In this document: positions 9,358 to 16,676 of the stretch, piece by piece
How the letters are laid out: every line of letters starts with the position of its first letter
How positions within the stretch are numbered: position 1 is the first letter of the stretch
Origin: Roseivirga sp. UBA6061
GTDB lineage: Bacteria > Bacteroidota > Bacteroidia > Cytophagales > Cyclobacteriaceae
Assembly: GCA_002427745.1 (NCBI GenBank)
Contig: DIYF01000071.1
Coordinates: 1-64,000, forward strand
Direction of reading: 5' to 3'
Length of the DNA: 64,000 nucleotides
Program-made: the position numbers and the translations under genes
The notes under the pieces: generated by a model
What the model was told of the DNA's origin: nothing
The model's input: the letters and a program-made list of their open reading frames with translations, nothing else
Database searches by the model: none

Positions 9358-9972
9358 ATGAAAATCCTCAAATCTCTTCTTCCTGTTTTTGTCTTTCTTC
9401 TGATCACCGGCTGTGATAATGCTCCTGATGAGGAGGTTGTTATACCGGTGGAGGGCAGAGAAGCCGAAGCAGTACTCTTTATCTCCAACAGTCAGTGGTT
9501 TCCGGCAACGATTGGCATCCTCAGAGGAACGAATAGTGATGATGTTGAATGGCTTGTTGTCGAGGTGAACTCGAGTACGAATCTGGGCTACAGCCGTGAG
9601 GTCAGGTTCAATATCACCGATGAGCGCATTAACTGGCCCCCGGAAGATACGCTCGACCTGCTTGATAACGAATTCCCGACTTCTGTTTCCTTTAGCCTCA
9701 AGCAATTCAGAGATGAGCGCAATCGCAACTATGATCTTTGGAGAGGTAGTCGCCCACAAATGGGAGGCATAAAAATCAATAAAATTGAGGAAGAAGAGGG
9801 GATTACCTATGCGGCAGGAGAATTCAATATGATTGTGGGAAATGATGATCTGTCTCCCCGGGTTCACATCATTACGGCCCTTTTCAACAATGTACGTGTC
9901 TTTACCAGCCAGGCTGAAATGGATGCTTATTTCGCTGAGGTAAATGCCTGGTTACGGTATACAAACGGTTAA
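9358..9972 (+). CDS. Secreted lipoprotein, paralogue of the gene at 10727
   Basis: 204 residues. The start at ATG 9358 gives a short basic N-terminus, a hydrophobic core and lipobox LITGC, so the mature protein is lipid-anchored at Cys19. An upstream in-frame ATG at 9340 would add six residues. The body is about 180 residues of mixed beta structure. It shares QWFP.TI, SSTN.GY, the WPP.DTL.LL segment, QFRD, GGI.I and GLFNN-like NNVRVF motifs with the product of 10727, so the two are clear paralogues. I do not recognise a named family. The DUF2141 gene and the second paralogue follow on the same strand, but each has its own promoter. Confidence 0.75.
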   Translation: MKILKSLLPVFVFLLITGCDNAPDEEVVIPVEGREAEAVLFISNSQWFPATIGILRGTNSDDVEWLVVEVNSSTNLGYSREVRFNITDERINWPPEDTLDLLDNEFPTSVSFSLKQFRDERNRNYDLWRGSRPQMGGIKINKIEEEEGITYAAGEFNMIVGNDDLSPRVHIITALFNNVRVFTSQAEMDAYFAEVNAWLRYTNG

Positions 9973-9993
9973 TTACTTATCTCTTTACAGCGT

Positions 9994-10066
9994 CTACGGT
10001 TCATCCGGTTAATTCTACGGTTCGGTAGGTCTTTTTTCTAATCGCTTCGGGTTTCGGGCATATTTG
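9994..10066 (+). promoter_or_regulatory. LytTR-type operator B and -7 box (DUF2141 promoter)
   Basis: Two identical 9-mers CTACGGTTC at 9994-10002 and 10015-10023 (period 21 bp) are followed by CGGTAGGTC and a T-run. After 35 bp comes CATATTTG (10059-10066). From there the leader shares 22 bases with the promoter at 11370. This is the cleanest copy of the element. Confidence 0.75.
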
Positions 10067-10099
10067 ATTCATCAAACGAAATCAAAAACTCAGTAAATC

Positions 10100-10552
10100 A
10101 TGAAAGCTTTAATCACAACCGTTTTTTCCCTCATGCTTTTGATACCCGGTATCAATCAGAACAAAAGTGAGGACACCATTACCATCACCGTTAGCATAGA
10201 GGGTGTTCGCAATAGCAGTGGCAGCATTGGTATCGCTCTGCACAATGAAGACTCGGATTCAGACTTTCCCGAAGCCGAGGCTTTCAGAGAAGAGTCTATA
10301 TCTCTGAACTCATCCGGAACGGTAGAATTTGTATTTGAAAACATCCCTACAGGAGATTATGCTGTAGCGGTAATGCACGATGAAAACGACAATGGCGATA
10401 TAGACTTCAATGAATATGGTATGCCTATAGAAGGCTTTGGCTTTTCCAATGATGCCATGGGCGACATGGGACCACCAGACTTTGATCAGGCAGCCTTCTC
10501 GGCAGAAAAAGACACAGATATAACTGTATCATTGATCTACATGGGCAGTTAA
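10100..10552 (+). CDS. DUF2141 domain secreted protein
   Basis: 150 residues. A signal peptide (about 1-20, ITTVFSLMLLIPG) leads into a single DUF2141 beta-sandwich: ITVSIEGVRNSSGSIGIAL, then IPTGDYAVAVMHDENDNGD with the hallmark aspartate-rich turn and GMPIEGFGFSNDA. DUF2141 proteins are small secreted or periplasmic beta proteins of unknown role, common in Bacteroidota and often near TonB-dependent receptors. The gene stands between two paralogous lipoproteins and has its own LytTR-type promoter, which places it in the same regulon as the receptor and the repeat protein at 11482. Confidence 0.82.
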   Translation: MKALITTVFSLMLLIPGINQNKSEDTITITVSIEGVRNSSGSIGIALHNEDSDSDFPEAEAFREESISLNSSGTVEFVFENIPTGDYAVAVMHDENDNGDIDFNEYGMPIEGFGFSNDAMGDMGPPDFDQAAFSAEKDTDITVSLIYMGS

Positions 10553-10595
10553 TATTATTAACGTGGTAATAAAGGGTCCATTTGAATAAAATGGA

Positions 10596-10645
10596 AATCC
10601 CGGCCAGACTCTCTCTAAGATGGATTGTTGGCCGGGATTATTTCT
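10596..10645 (+). terminator. Terminator after the DUF2141 gene
   Basis: AATCCCGGCCA (10596-10606) pairs with TGGCCGGGATT (10629-10639) around a 22-nt loop and is followed by a T-rich tract (ATTTCTTT). Confidence 0.65.
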
Positions 10646-10726
10646 TTACAGGGAGTCGCTTTTCCGCGAAAGATAATAGCGAACAGGATATCACGTTTAA
10701 CTGTTATATTTAGTATCAATACTACC

Positions 10727-11338
10727 ATGAACCATCGACCTGCTCTCCTCATATTGGCTCTTGTTTGGGCGATATTTGCCTGTGAGCTGGGAGTAGACCG
10801 GCCTGAGCCAGAGCCTCTGGAAGGACGGGAACCGGAGGTGGTTACCTGGGTTTCCGGCCAGCAGTGGTTTCCCAGTACCATTGCCATTCTGGTACAGTTG
10901 GAAGAGGAGCCCCATTATATTCATCTCGAGGCCAGTTCCAGCACTAATAAAGGTTACAAGCGAAGCCTGCGTCTTAATATTGCCGATAATGTGTTTGTCT
11001 GGCCCCCTGTGGATACCCTCAATCTGCTGAATACCCAGTTGCCTACACAGGTTTCTGTTGAATACGAACAGTTCAGAGATAAGCAAAACCAGTACTCCAG
11101 TAAATGGCAGGGTGATGAAAATCAACTGGGGGGTATCAGAATTACCTCGCTGGAGATGGAAGAAGGCCTGATTTATGCGGCAGGTGACTTTTTCATGAGC
11201 CCCTACCTTTTTATCGACCGGCCTAATACGCAGGAGATCGAAGGACTCTTTAACAATATCCGGGTTTTCAATCACCCCGATAGTATGCAACTGTATTTTG
11301 AAAGGGTAAATGCTTTTGAGGCTGCCCGGGGTAATTGA
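10727..11338 (+). CDS. Secreted lipoprotein, paralogue of the gene at 9358
   Basis: 203 residues from ATG 10727 (MNHRPALLILALVWAIFAC), where the lipobox IFAC predicts a lipid-anchored Cys19. A longer in-frame start at 10625 overlaps the preceding terminator and is rejected. The protein aligns end to end with the product of 9358: GREPE, QQWFPSTIAIL, SSSTNKGY, VWPPVDTLNLL, QFRDKQNQ, GGIRIT, IYAAGDF and GLFNNIRVF. The N-terminus after the cysteine is acidic and proline-rich. No family is recognised. The two copies bracket the DUF2141 gene, which suggests duplication within one functional locus. Confidence 0.75.
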   Translation: MNHRPALLILALVWAIFACELGVDRPEPEPLEGREPEVVTWVSGQQWFPSTIAILVQLEEEPHYIHLEASSSTNKGYKRSLRLNIADNVFVWPPVDTLNLLNTQLPTQVSVEYEQFRDKQNQYSSKWQGDENQLGGIRITSLEMEEGLIYAAGDFFMSPYLFIDRPNTQEIEGLFNNIRVFNHPDSMQLYFERVNAFEAARGN

Positions 11339-11369
11339 TCCCATCTGACCAACAGTTCAGACTTCTTCT

Positions 11370-11442
11370 CTACGATTCATCTGCACAATTCTACAGTTCG
11401 GTAAGTCTTTTTTCATTTCAGCTCTGAAGTGAGACATTTTTG
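11370..11442 (+). promoter_or_regulatory. LytTR-type operator C and -7 box (repeat-protein promoter)
   Basis: CTACGATTC (11370-11378) and CTACAGTTC (11391-11399) have a period of 21 bp; CGGTAAGTC and a T-run follow. After 35 bp comes CATTTTTG (11435-11442), with GATTCATCAAACGAAATCA after it, as at 10067. The 9-mer ACAGTTCGG (11393-11401) fits the AgrA-type LytTR consensus at every position. Confidence 0.75.
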
Positions 11443-11481
11443 ATTCATCAAACGAAATCAGAAAACTCTAAATATTCAGCT

Positions 11482-12111
11482 ATGAAAAAGATAATCGTTT
11501 TAGTCACCTTATTGATCTCAGGCTTTGCTATGCATGCTCAGGGACAGGAAGCTTACATGAAAGCCATGGGTAAGGCCTTGTCTACCCTGGGAAGTGACCC
11601 ACAGTCTGCGGCAGGTCAGTTTGAGAGAATTGCTGCTAAGGTAAAAGACCAGTGGCACCCACATTATTATGCGGCTTTGAGCTACATCAATATGTCATTT
11701 AATGCGGCAGACCTCAAGACAAAAGATGAGCTGACAACAAAAGCGCAGACCTATATCGATGCTGCGCTGAAGCTGCAGCCAAACAATGCAGAGGTAGTGG
11801 CTTTACAGGGCTATAACTATATGGCACAGCTCGCAGCAGATCCGGGCTCCAGAGGGCAGATGCTGTCTCCCAAAGCAATGCAGCAGTTTGGTAAAGCCGT
11901 GAGTATGGCTCCCGAGAATCCAAGAGCAATGGCTTTAATGGCTCAGATGCAATATGGTACCGCCCAGTTTTTTGGGTCGCCCACTGATAAGCCTTGTGAA
12001 ATGGTCAGGAAAAGTATCCCGATTTTCGAAGCGGAAGAAAAGGGAAAGAGCTTTAACCCTACCTGGGGTAAGGAAATGGCAGAAGGCCTGGTAGGTCAGT
12101 GCGACAAATAA
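11482..12111 (+). CDS. Periplasmic TPR-like repeat protein
   Basis: 209 residues from ATG 11482 (MKKIIVLVTLLISGFAMHAQ, a signal peptide ending at AQ). An earlier in-frame ATG at 11440 overlaps the -7 box and is rejected. The body is helical, with TPR-like pairs: AAGQFERIAAKVKDQWHPHYYAALSYINMSF, then AQTYIDAALKLQPNNAEVVALQGYNYM and FGKAVSMAPENPRAMALMAQMQYG. It ends in a cysteine-containing region (KPCEMVRKSIPIFE). Such proteins are scaffolds; the partner is unknown. Its promoter belongs to the shared LytTR-type set. Confidence 0.78.
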   Translation: MKKIIVLVTLLISGFAMHAQGQEAYMKAMGKALSTLGSDPQSAAGQFERIAAKVKDQWHPHYYAALSYINMSFNAADLKTKDELTTKAQTYIDAALKLQPNNAEVVALQGYNYMAQLAADPGSRGQMLSPKAMQQFGKAVSMAPENPRAMALMAQMQYGTAQFFGSPTDKPCEMVRKSIPIFEAEEKGKSFNPTWGKEMAEGLVGQCDK

Positions 12112-12129
12112 GCTTACGGTAAGAAATAG

Positions 12130-12156
12130 GCCGAAGGTTCAGTAAGAACCTTCGGC
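12130..12156 (+). terminator. Hairpin after the repeat protein
   Basis: GCCGAAGGTTC (12130-12140) and GAACCTTCGGC (12146-12156) form a perfect 11-bp stem with a 5-nt loop, 18 bp after the stop. There is no clear T-run. Confidence 0.6.
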
Positions 12157-12222
12157 ACACCGCCTCGAATAATTACCAGAACCTGAATACATCTTAATAA
12201 CTCAAAATCGCCTGATAACCGC

Positions 12223-12915
12223 ATGGAATTGATAGAACGTATACTCATCCTGTCTCACGTAGTAGCCGGTGGCCTGTCACTGGTCACGGGTATTCTGGCA
12301 GCCTTCTTCGGTAAAAAAGGAGGAAAGTTGCATAGACAAGTAGGTAGGATATTCTTCTGGTCTATGTTCTGGATTTTTGTCAGTGCCATTCTCATCATCA
12401 GTTTTGTGCGATTCAGCCCGTTTCTGTTGGTTATAGCTGTCTTTAGCTTTTACATGGCTTTTGCTGGTGTGAGGGTGCTTACGATAAGAAAGACAATGAA
12501 GGCGGCCCCGATCGACTGGGCAGCCTCTGTTATCACCATGGGCTTTGGTATCGCCATGTTAATCATGGGTGTGAGTTATCAGCTGGAAGCAGACTGGTCT
12601 TCAGTAATTGGTTACCTCTGCCTGTTCTTTGGTTTTTTTACAGCACAAACAGGCTGGGTCAACTTCAAAACCTTCAAAAACCTGGATAAAGCTGAAAAGA
12701 TGTGGTGGTGGCTGGCTCATATGGGCGCTATGACGGGATCCTTTATTGCCAGTATCACGGCCTTTTTGGTTCAGAACGGGCGAATCTTTAATCTACCCAA
12801 TGAGTTGGGTTGGATTCCCTGGGTTTTTCCTGCACTCGTTGGGCTTCCTCTCAGTGCCTATTATGGCAACAAATATCGCAGGCAGTTTAAAATGGGTAAG
12901 TATGCTGTGGCCTGA
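12223..12915 (+). CDS. DUF2306-like multipass membrane protein
   Basis: 230 residues with about six or seven hydrophobic helices. The N-terminal part, HVVAGGLSLVTGILAAFF then GGKLHRQVGRIFFWSM, matches the helix-KGGxxHRxxGRxF-helix signature of DUF2306-type membrane proteins. A polar loop with TFKNLDKAEKMWWWLAHMG precedes the last helices. The function of the family is unknown. The gene precedes a kinase/LytTR pair, and a second, shorter DUF2306-like gene follows that pair, so these membrane proteins may be sensors, targets or accessory parts of the signalling system (inference). Confidence 0.65.
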   Translation: MELIERILILSHVVAGGLSLVTGILAAFFGKKGGKLHRQVGRIFFWSMFWIFVSAILIISFVRFSPFLLVIAVFSFYMAFAGVRVLTIRKTMKAAPIDWAASVITMGFGIAMLIMGVSYQLEADWSSVIGYLCLFFGFFTAQTGWVNFKTFKNLDKAEKMWWWLAHMGAMTGSFIASITAFLVQNGRIFNLPNELGWIPWVFPALVGLPLSAYYGNKYRRQFKMGKYAVA

Positions 12916-12984
12916 GTGCTTTGTCTCAGGCAGACAGACTTGAAACCCTTGAATGTGCTTGTCCTTTAAATAGTATATTTAGCC

Positions 12985-14019
12985 ATGTCATTTATACCCC
13001 AGAAGCCCATCTGGCTAAGAGAGCTTACTGAGGCAGCTCTCATCTTCCTGCTTGGAGCAGCCATGTCTTTTCTCTTCAACCCTGACCTGTTACAAAGGCC
13101 CTGGCTCTCAATTCGCCTTACTACTACTTATTCAGGTTGTATGTGGGTGCTTTTCTGGAAAGGCAATCAATATCTGGTTGAGTTTTGGAACAAACGGGTT
13201 TCCTGGCTGGAAGAGCCTGGTAAGCGTTTTATCGTGGGTTTCGTATCGGTGCTGATCTATACACCATCGATCATGTACATTCTGAATTTCTTCTTTAAAA
13301 CCTTCGTGGGGATGGGGGCAGACTGGAGTAGTATTGATATCCTCATTTCCATAGGTATTACTTTCTTAATCACCTTTTTTATGTTCGCCAAGGCTTTCCT
13401 CGATAACTGGCGTAAGGCCTCGCTTGATGCAGAGCGTATGAAGCGGGAGCAAATGGCTACTAAATACGAATCACTTAAAAATCAGGTCAACCCTCATTTT
13501 CTTTTCAATAGTCTCAACGCTCTCACCAACCTGGTCTATGAAGATCAGGACCAGGCGGCTAACTTTATCAGGCAGCTGTCGAAGGTATATCGTTATGTGC
13601 TCGATACACAGTCCAAAGAATTGGTATCTCTCAAAACAGAGCTCAACTTCCTGGAATCTTACATTTTCCTGCAGAAGATGCGCTTCGATGATAAACTCAC
13701 AGTAGATATTGATGTAAAGGGTTATGAGGAGAGAATGTTGCCTCCGATCGCCCTGCAAATGCTGCTGGAAAATGCCATCAAGCACAATACCATTGCAGAA
13801 GAGGAACCTTTGACGGTCAGTATATCCATCGAAAACGATGAGTATATCGTGGTCAGTAACAACCTTCAAAAGAAGCGGATTCCACTTGAAGCCTCTTCGG
13901 GAATGGGGCTGGCCAATATTAAATCGCGTTACGAGTTTCTGAGTCAGACACCTGTGGAGGTGCTCGAAACCGGAAAGGAATTCATTGTTAAACTCCCACT
14001 GTTAGCCTTAGTATCATGA
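12985..14019 (+). CDS. LytS/YehU-type sensor histidine kinase
   Basis: 344 residues. Four membrane helices (about 15-32, 42-60, 81-105, 115-137) precede a helical linker and the PF06580-type kinase domain: phospho-acceptor H171 in QVNPHFLFNSLNAL, N-box LQMLLENAIKHNT and glycine box GMGLANIKSRYEFL. It should phosphorylate the LytTR regulator whose ATG overlaps its stop (ATGA). A TATATTTA box at 12974-12981, four bases before the start codon, suggests a very short or absent leader. It is of the same family as the kinases at 496 and 38949 but distinct in the sensor part. The signal is unknown. Confidence 0.88.
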   Translation: MSFIPQKPIWLRELTEAALIFLLGAAMSFLFNPDLLQRPWLSIRLTTTYSGCMWVLFWKGNQYLVEFWNKRVSWLEEPGKRFIVGFVSVLIYTPSIMYILNFFFKTFVGMGADWSSIDILISIGITFLITFFMFAKAFLDNWRKASLDAERMKREQMATKYESLKNQVNPHFLFNSLNALTNLVYEDQDQAANFIRQLSKVYRYVLDTQSKELVSLKTELNFLESYIFLQKMRFDDKLTVDIDVKGYEERMLPPIALQMLLENAIKHNTIAEEEPLTVSISIENDEYIVVSNNLQKKRIPLEASSGMGLANIKSRYEFLSQTPVEVLETGKEFIVKLPLLALVS

Positions 14020-14780
14020 AAGTATTGATTGTAGAAGATGAGGCCATGGCGGCCAGAAGGCTGAACAGCCTGTTGGAACAACTGGAGCCGGGGATTGAGG
14101 TACTGGCCAAGCTGGACTCGGTCAAGCGTGTGGTAAAGTGGCTCAATGAAAATGCCGCTCCTGATCTGATTTTCTTTGACATTCAGCTGGCAGACGGGAT
14201 CAGCTTTGAAGTGTTTGAGCAGACAGAAGTGAAGTCGCCCGTGATATTTACAACAGCTTTTGATGAATATGCGATACAGGCCTTTAAGGTAAACAGCATT
14301 GATTATCTGCTGAAACCGATAGACCCTAAGGAGCTGGAAAATGCGCTCATCAAGTTCAGAGAGAGAACTATACCGGCTGCACCACAGCCCGCCTTTGATA
14401 TGGGTATGATCCAGAAAGCCATGGAGATGATGACCCGTCAGTACAAGGAGCGTTTTGTAGTGAAAATCGGAGAACATATCCACACTATACCCACTACCAA
14501 TGCAGCTTACTTCTTCAGCCAGGAGAAAGCCACCTTTTTGCAGACCCTGGAGAAGAATCGCTTCATCATTGATTACACGCTGGAGCAGCTGGAGCAGCTC
14601 GTTGACCCTGATAAATTCTTCCGTATCAATCGAAAATACCTGGTAACCCTGGAGGCGGTAAAGGACATCGTGACGTATTCCAACAGTCGTTTGAGGTTGA
14701 TTCTGAAGCACTCTGACGATATGGATGCCATCGTAAGTCGTGACAAGGTGCAGGCTTTTAAAAAGTGGCTGGATCGTTAA
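14016..14780 (+). CDS. LytTR-family response regulator
   Basis: 254 residues. The receiver domain (1-120) has E7-D8 in the acidic pocket, phospho-acceptor D55 in FFDIQLADG, TTAFDEYAIQAF and the lysine of LLKPIDP. A longer linker (about 120-145) contains a predicted helix (MGMIQKAMEMM). The LytTR domain (about 148-250) includes RFVVKIGEHIHTIP, FFRINRKYLV and VSRDKVQAFKKWL. With the regulator at 1551 it is a candidate reader of the three repeat operators at 6803-11442. Being the nearer of the two to operators B and C makes it slightly favoured, but that is weak evidence. Confidence 0.9.
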   Translation: MKVLIVEDEAMAARRLNSLLEQLEPGIEVLAKLDSVKRVVKWLNENAAPDLIFFDIQLADGISFEVFEQTEVKSPVIFTTAFDEYAIQAFKVNSIDYLLKPIDPKELENALIKFRERTIPAAPQPAFDMGMIQKAMEMMTRQYKERFVVKIGEHIHTIPTTNAAYFFSQEKATFLQTLEKNRFIIDYTLEQLEQLVDPDKFFRINRKYLVTLEAVKDIVTYSNSRLRLILKHSDDMDAIVSRDKVQAFKKWLDR

Positions 14781-14781
14781 G

Positions 14782-15249
14782 ATGTACAACTTTGTACATA
14801 ACGATCTTGGGCTCGTGCACCTGCTGGCAGCACTGTTGGCTACCGTTACGGGGTCATTTGTACTGGCGGTGCGTAAAGGTACCCGAAGGCACAAACAGGT
14901 GGGCTATATCTACGTCTTTTCCATGGCGGTTTTGAATATTACGGCCCTTTTCATCTACACACTGAATGGTCGCTTCGGCATTTTTCATGTAGGCGCTATT
15001 TTAAGTGGGCTGACTGTTTTAGGAGGAATGGTACCTGTGATTAAAAAGCAGAAAGGAGCGCTTTATCGGCACCTTGCCTTTATGTATTGGTCGGTTATTG
15101 GTCTTTATGCTGCCTTTGCCTCAGAAACACTCACTCGCATTCCGGATACACCCTTTTATGGTATGGTGGGACTCGCCACCGCCATCATTATGCTTTTTGG
15201 GGCTTTGGCTTATACCAGACTTAGAAAAAACTGGGTAAAACGATCTTGA
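14782..15249 (+). CDS. DUF2306 family membrane protein
   Basis: 155 residues from ATG 14782, one base after the stop of the LytTR gene; a longer frame would start inside that gene. It has four to five helices and the family signature in clear form: LVHLLAALLATVTGSFVLAV, KGTRRHKQVGYIYVFSMAVLN, LFIYTLNGRFGIFHVGAILSG and GALYRHLAFMYWSVIGLYAA. The function of DUF2306 proteins is not known. The tight spacing to the regulator implies one operon with the kinase, and the longer relative at 12223 lies on the other side of the pair. Confidence 0.8.
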   Translation: MYNFVHNDLGLVHLLAALLATVTGSFVLAVRKGTRRHKQVGYIYVFSMAVLNITALFIYTLNGRFGIFHVGAILSGLTVLGGMVPVIKKQKGALYRHLAFMYWSVIGLYAAFASETLTRIPDTPFYGMVGLATAIIMLFGALAYTRLRKNWVKRS

Positions 15250-15279
15250 GTTTTTCTGCCTCACTTCTGACGACATGAT

Positions 15280-16119
15280 TCATTTTACCCACTTACCATT
15301 GAATATGTACCTCGGTTGAAAAGGGATTTTGCTAACCAGAAGATTATGGTCTTCCCAGATTGTATCGTCTCGGGACATTTTTACTCCTCCTGAAATCCAT
15401 GTTTCTTCAGGCTCCGGCAGACCATCCGGAAATGAGAATAGTTTTCCTCCCTGCCCGCTGGATTTAGCTCCCAGCACATATACCTGTTCTTTCTTTGAGT
15501 CCCAGAACCAATAGAGTCCTTCCGTATTCTTTTGCGATAGTTTTGACAAAGCTCTTCCATTCGTCATTTTATCCTGGGCAAGGTCAATCACGTAAAAGCC
15601 TGAAGAATTAAGGAAACTGACATAAAAAGTCTGATTTCTCAGATCCCAAACTGCCTGATGTTGTCTCTTTTTTTGTTTGAAATCCTGACGATAAGATGAT
15701 GACACGAACTTCAGAGGTATGTCCGGTTGGTGGTAATACTTGACCAAATAGTACTTCCCTGAAAAACTGATTTCAAAAGTTAAGGAGTCGTATTTGAAGT
15801 AATAGTAGTAGTCTGAGTCACGCAGGTTTTCTGGAATTTCCATCTCTTCCTCAATACTCAGGTTTTCCCCATTGATGTGATAAGTGCTCTTTGTCGTTTG
15901 AACTGAGAGCATACTGCTGCCAATTAAAAAACTATGCATTAGTTCTCCTTCAATTTCTAATCTGCTTTCTGTTTTCTCCTGATTGGAGATGATTGTCTTC
16001 TTTTTGTCAGAAGTAACTTTAAGTTGAATGCCATTCTTAAGTACAAATTCTTGTGCTGTAGAATTATGTGAAAAACAGAGAGCTACTACCAGGGAAAATG
16101 AAGAGATAATGTTTTTCAT
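15280..16119 (-). CDS. Secreted protein of unknown family, last gene of the peptide operon
   Basis: 279 residues with a clear signal peptide (MKNIISSFSLVVALCFS..STAQ, cleavage near residue 23). The mature part is rich in beta-prone and aromatic residues (SDYYYYFKYDSLTFEISF, KYYLVKYYH), with repeated strand-turn units in its second half (VWDLRNQTFYVSFLNSSG, GLYWFWDSKKEQVYVLG) that could be propeller-like blades. No family is recognised. It is the last of four genes on the minus strand; the thioredoxin-like gene ends 6 bp before its start, so the two are cotranscribed. Its role is presumably tied to the propeller lipoprotein and the cysteine-rich peptide upstream. Confidence 0.7.
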   Translation of the reverse strand: MKNIISSFSLVVALCFSHNSTAQEFVLKNGIQLKVTSDKKKTIISNQEKTESRLEIEGELMHSFLIGSSMLSVQTTKSTYHINGENLSIEEEMEIPENLRDSDYYYYFKYDSLTFEISFSGKYYLVKYYHQPDIPLKFVSSSYRQDFKQKKRQHQAVWDLRNQTFYVSFLNSSGFYVIDLAQDKMTNGRALSKLSQKNTEGLYWFWDSKKEQVYVLGAKSSGQGGKLFSFPDGLPEPEETWISGGVKMSRDDTIWEDHNLLVSKIPFQPRYIFNGKWVK

Positions 16120-16125
16120 AGCTGT

Positions 16126-16674
16126 TTAATTTGCCAGAGATTTTTCAAAATCGTTGAGGCCTTTTTCATCCTTGAAAGTAGGGATCATATAGAAATTAAG
16201 AATGCCATCCTCTTTATCATAGAATAAGAGTGACGGGGTAAGAATATACCCTAACTCGGTTTGAATTTCGGCAGTTTCATCATGAATAAAACCAGACATC
16301 ATCGATAATGGGCCATTTTCATAATATACTCCGGAGAGCACAATAGCACTTTCAATTTGATTGACCTTTTCCACTCTACTCAAAAGATCGAGGCCTGTCT
16401 CAATACAGGAGCTACAATCAATACTGGAATAGTATAAGATGATGATTTTCGAATCTGTGATTTCATTTTTTTCGAGCAAATCATTCAGATTGAGACTTGT
16501 TTTACCTTTCAACAGGTTCTTTACTTTGGCATTCTTACTCCTGAAAGAGCTAAGCATTTCTTGGGGAACTGCTTGATCGTCTTCCTCGACAACATCAACG
16601 GCCTCCTTTGTATTGCAAGAGTTGAACGTAAAAAGGAGTATGATCAGAAGTATATATGGATAGGTGGTTCTCAT
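16126..16674 (-). CDS. Thioredoxin-like lipoprotein with CSSC motif
   Basis: 182 residues. MRTTYPYILLIILLFTFNSC is a lipoprotein signal with the lipid-bound cysteine at position 20. An acidic linker is followed by a thioredoxin-like fold: strand KIIILYYSSIDCSSC with the CxxC pair at the start of a helix, and later YILTPSLLFYDKEDGIL, with the cis-proline expected before the partner strand (TP). It should be a periplasmic thiol-disulfide protein. It lies between the propeller lipoprotein (2 bp away) and the secreted protein (6 bp away). A redox function fits well with the six-cysteine peptide encoded first in the operon (inference). Confidence 0.75.
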   Translation of the reverse strand: MRTTYPYILLIILLFTFNSCNTKEAVDVVEEDDQAVPQEMLSSFRSKNAKVKNLLKGKTSLNLNDLLEKNEITDSKIIILYYSSIDCSSCIETGLDLLSRVEKVNQIESAIVLSGVYYENGPLSMMSGFIHDETAEIQTELGYILTPSLLFYDKEDGILNFYMIPTFKDEKGLNDFEKSLAN

Positions 16675-16676
16675 GA

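Noticed and set aside
13944..14894. Open frame of 316 residues on the minus strand opposite a LytTR gene
   Set aside because: It lies antisense to a well-supported regulator (14016-14780) and has no family motif; it is a shadow frame.
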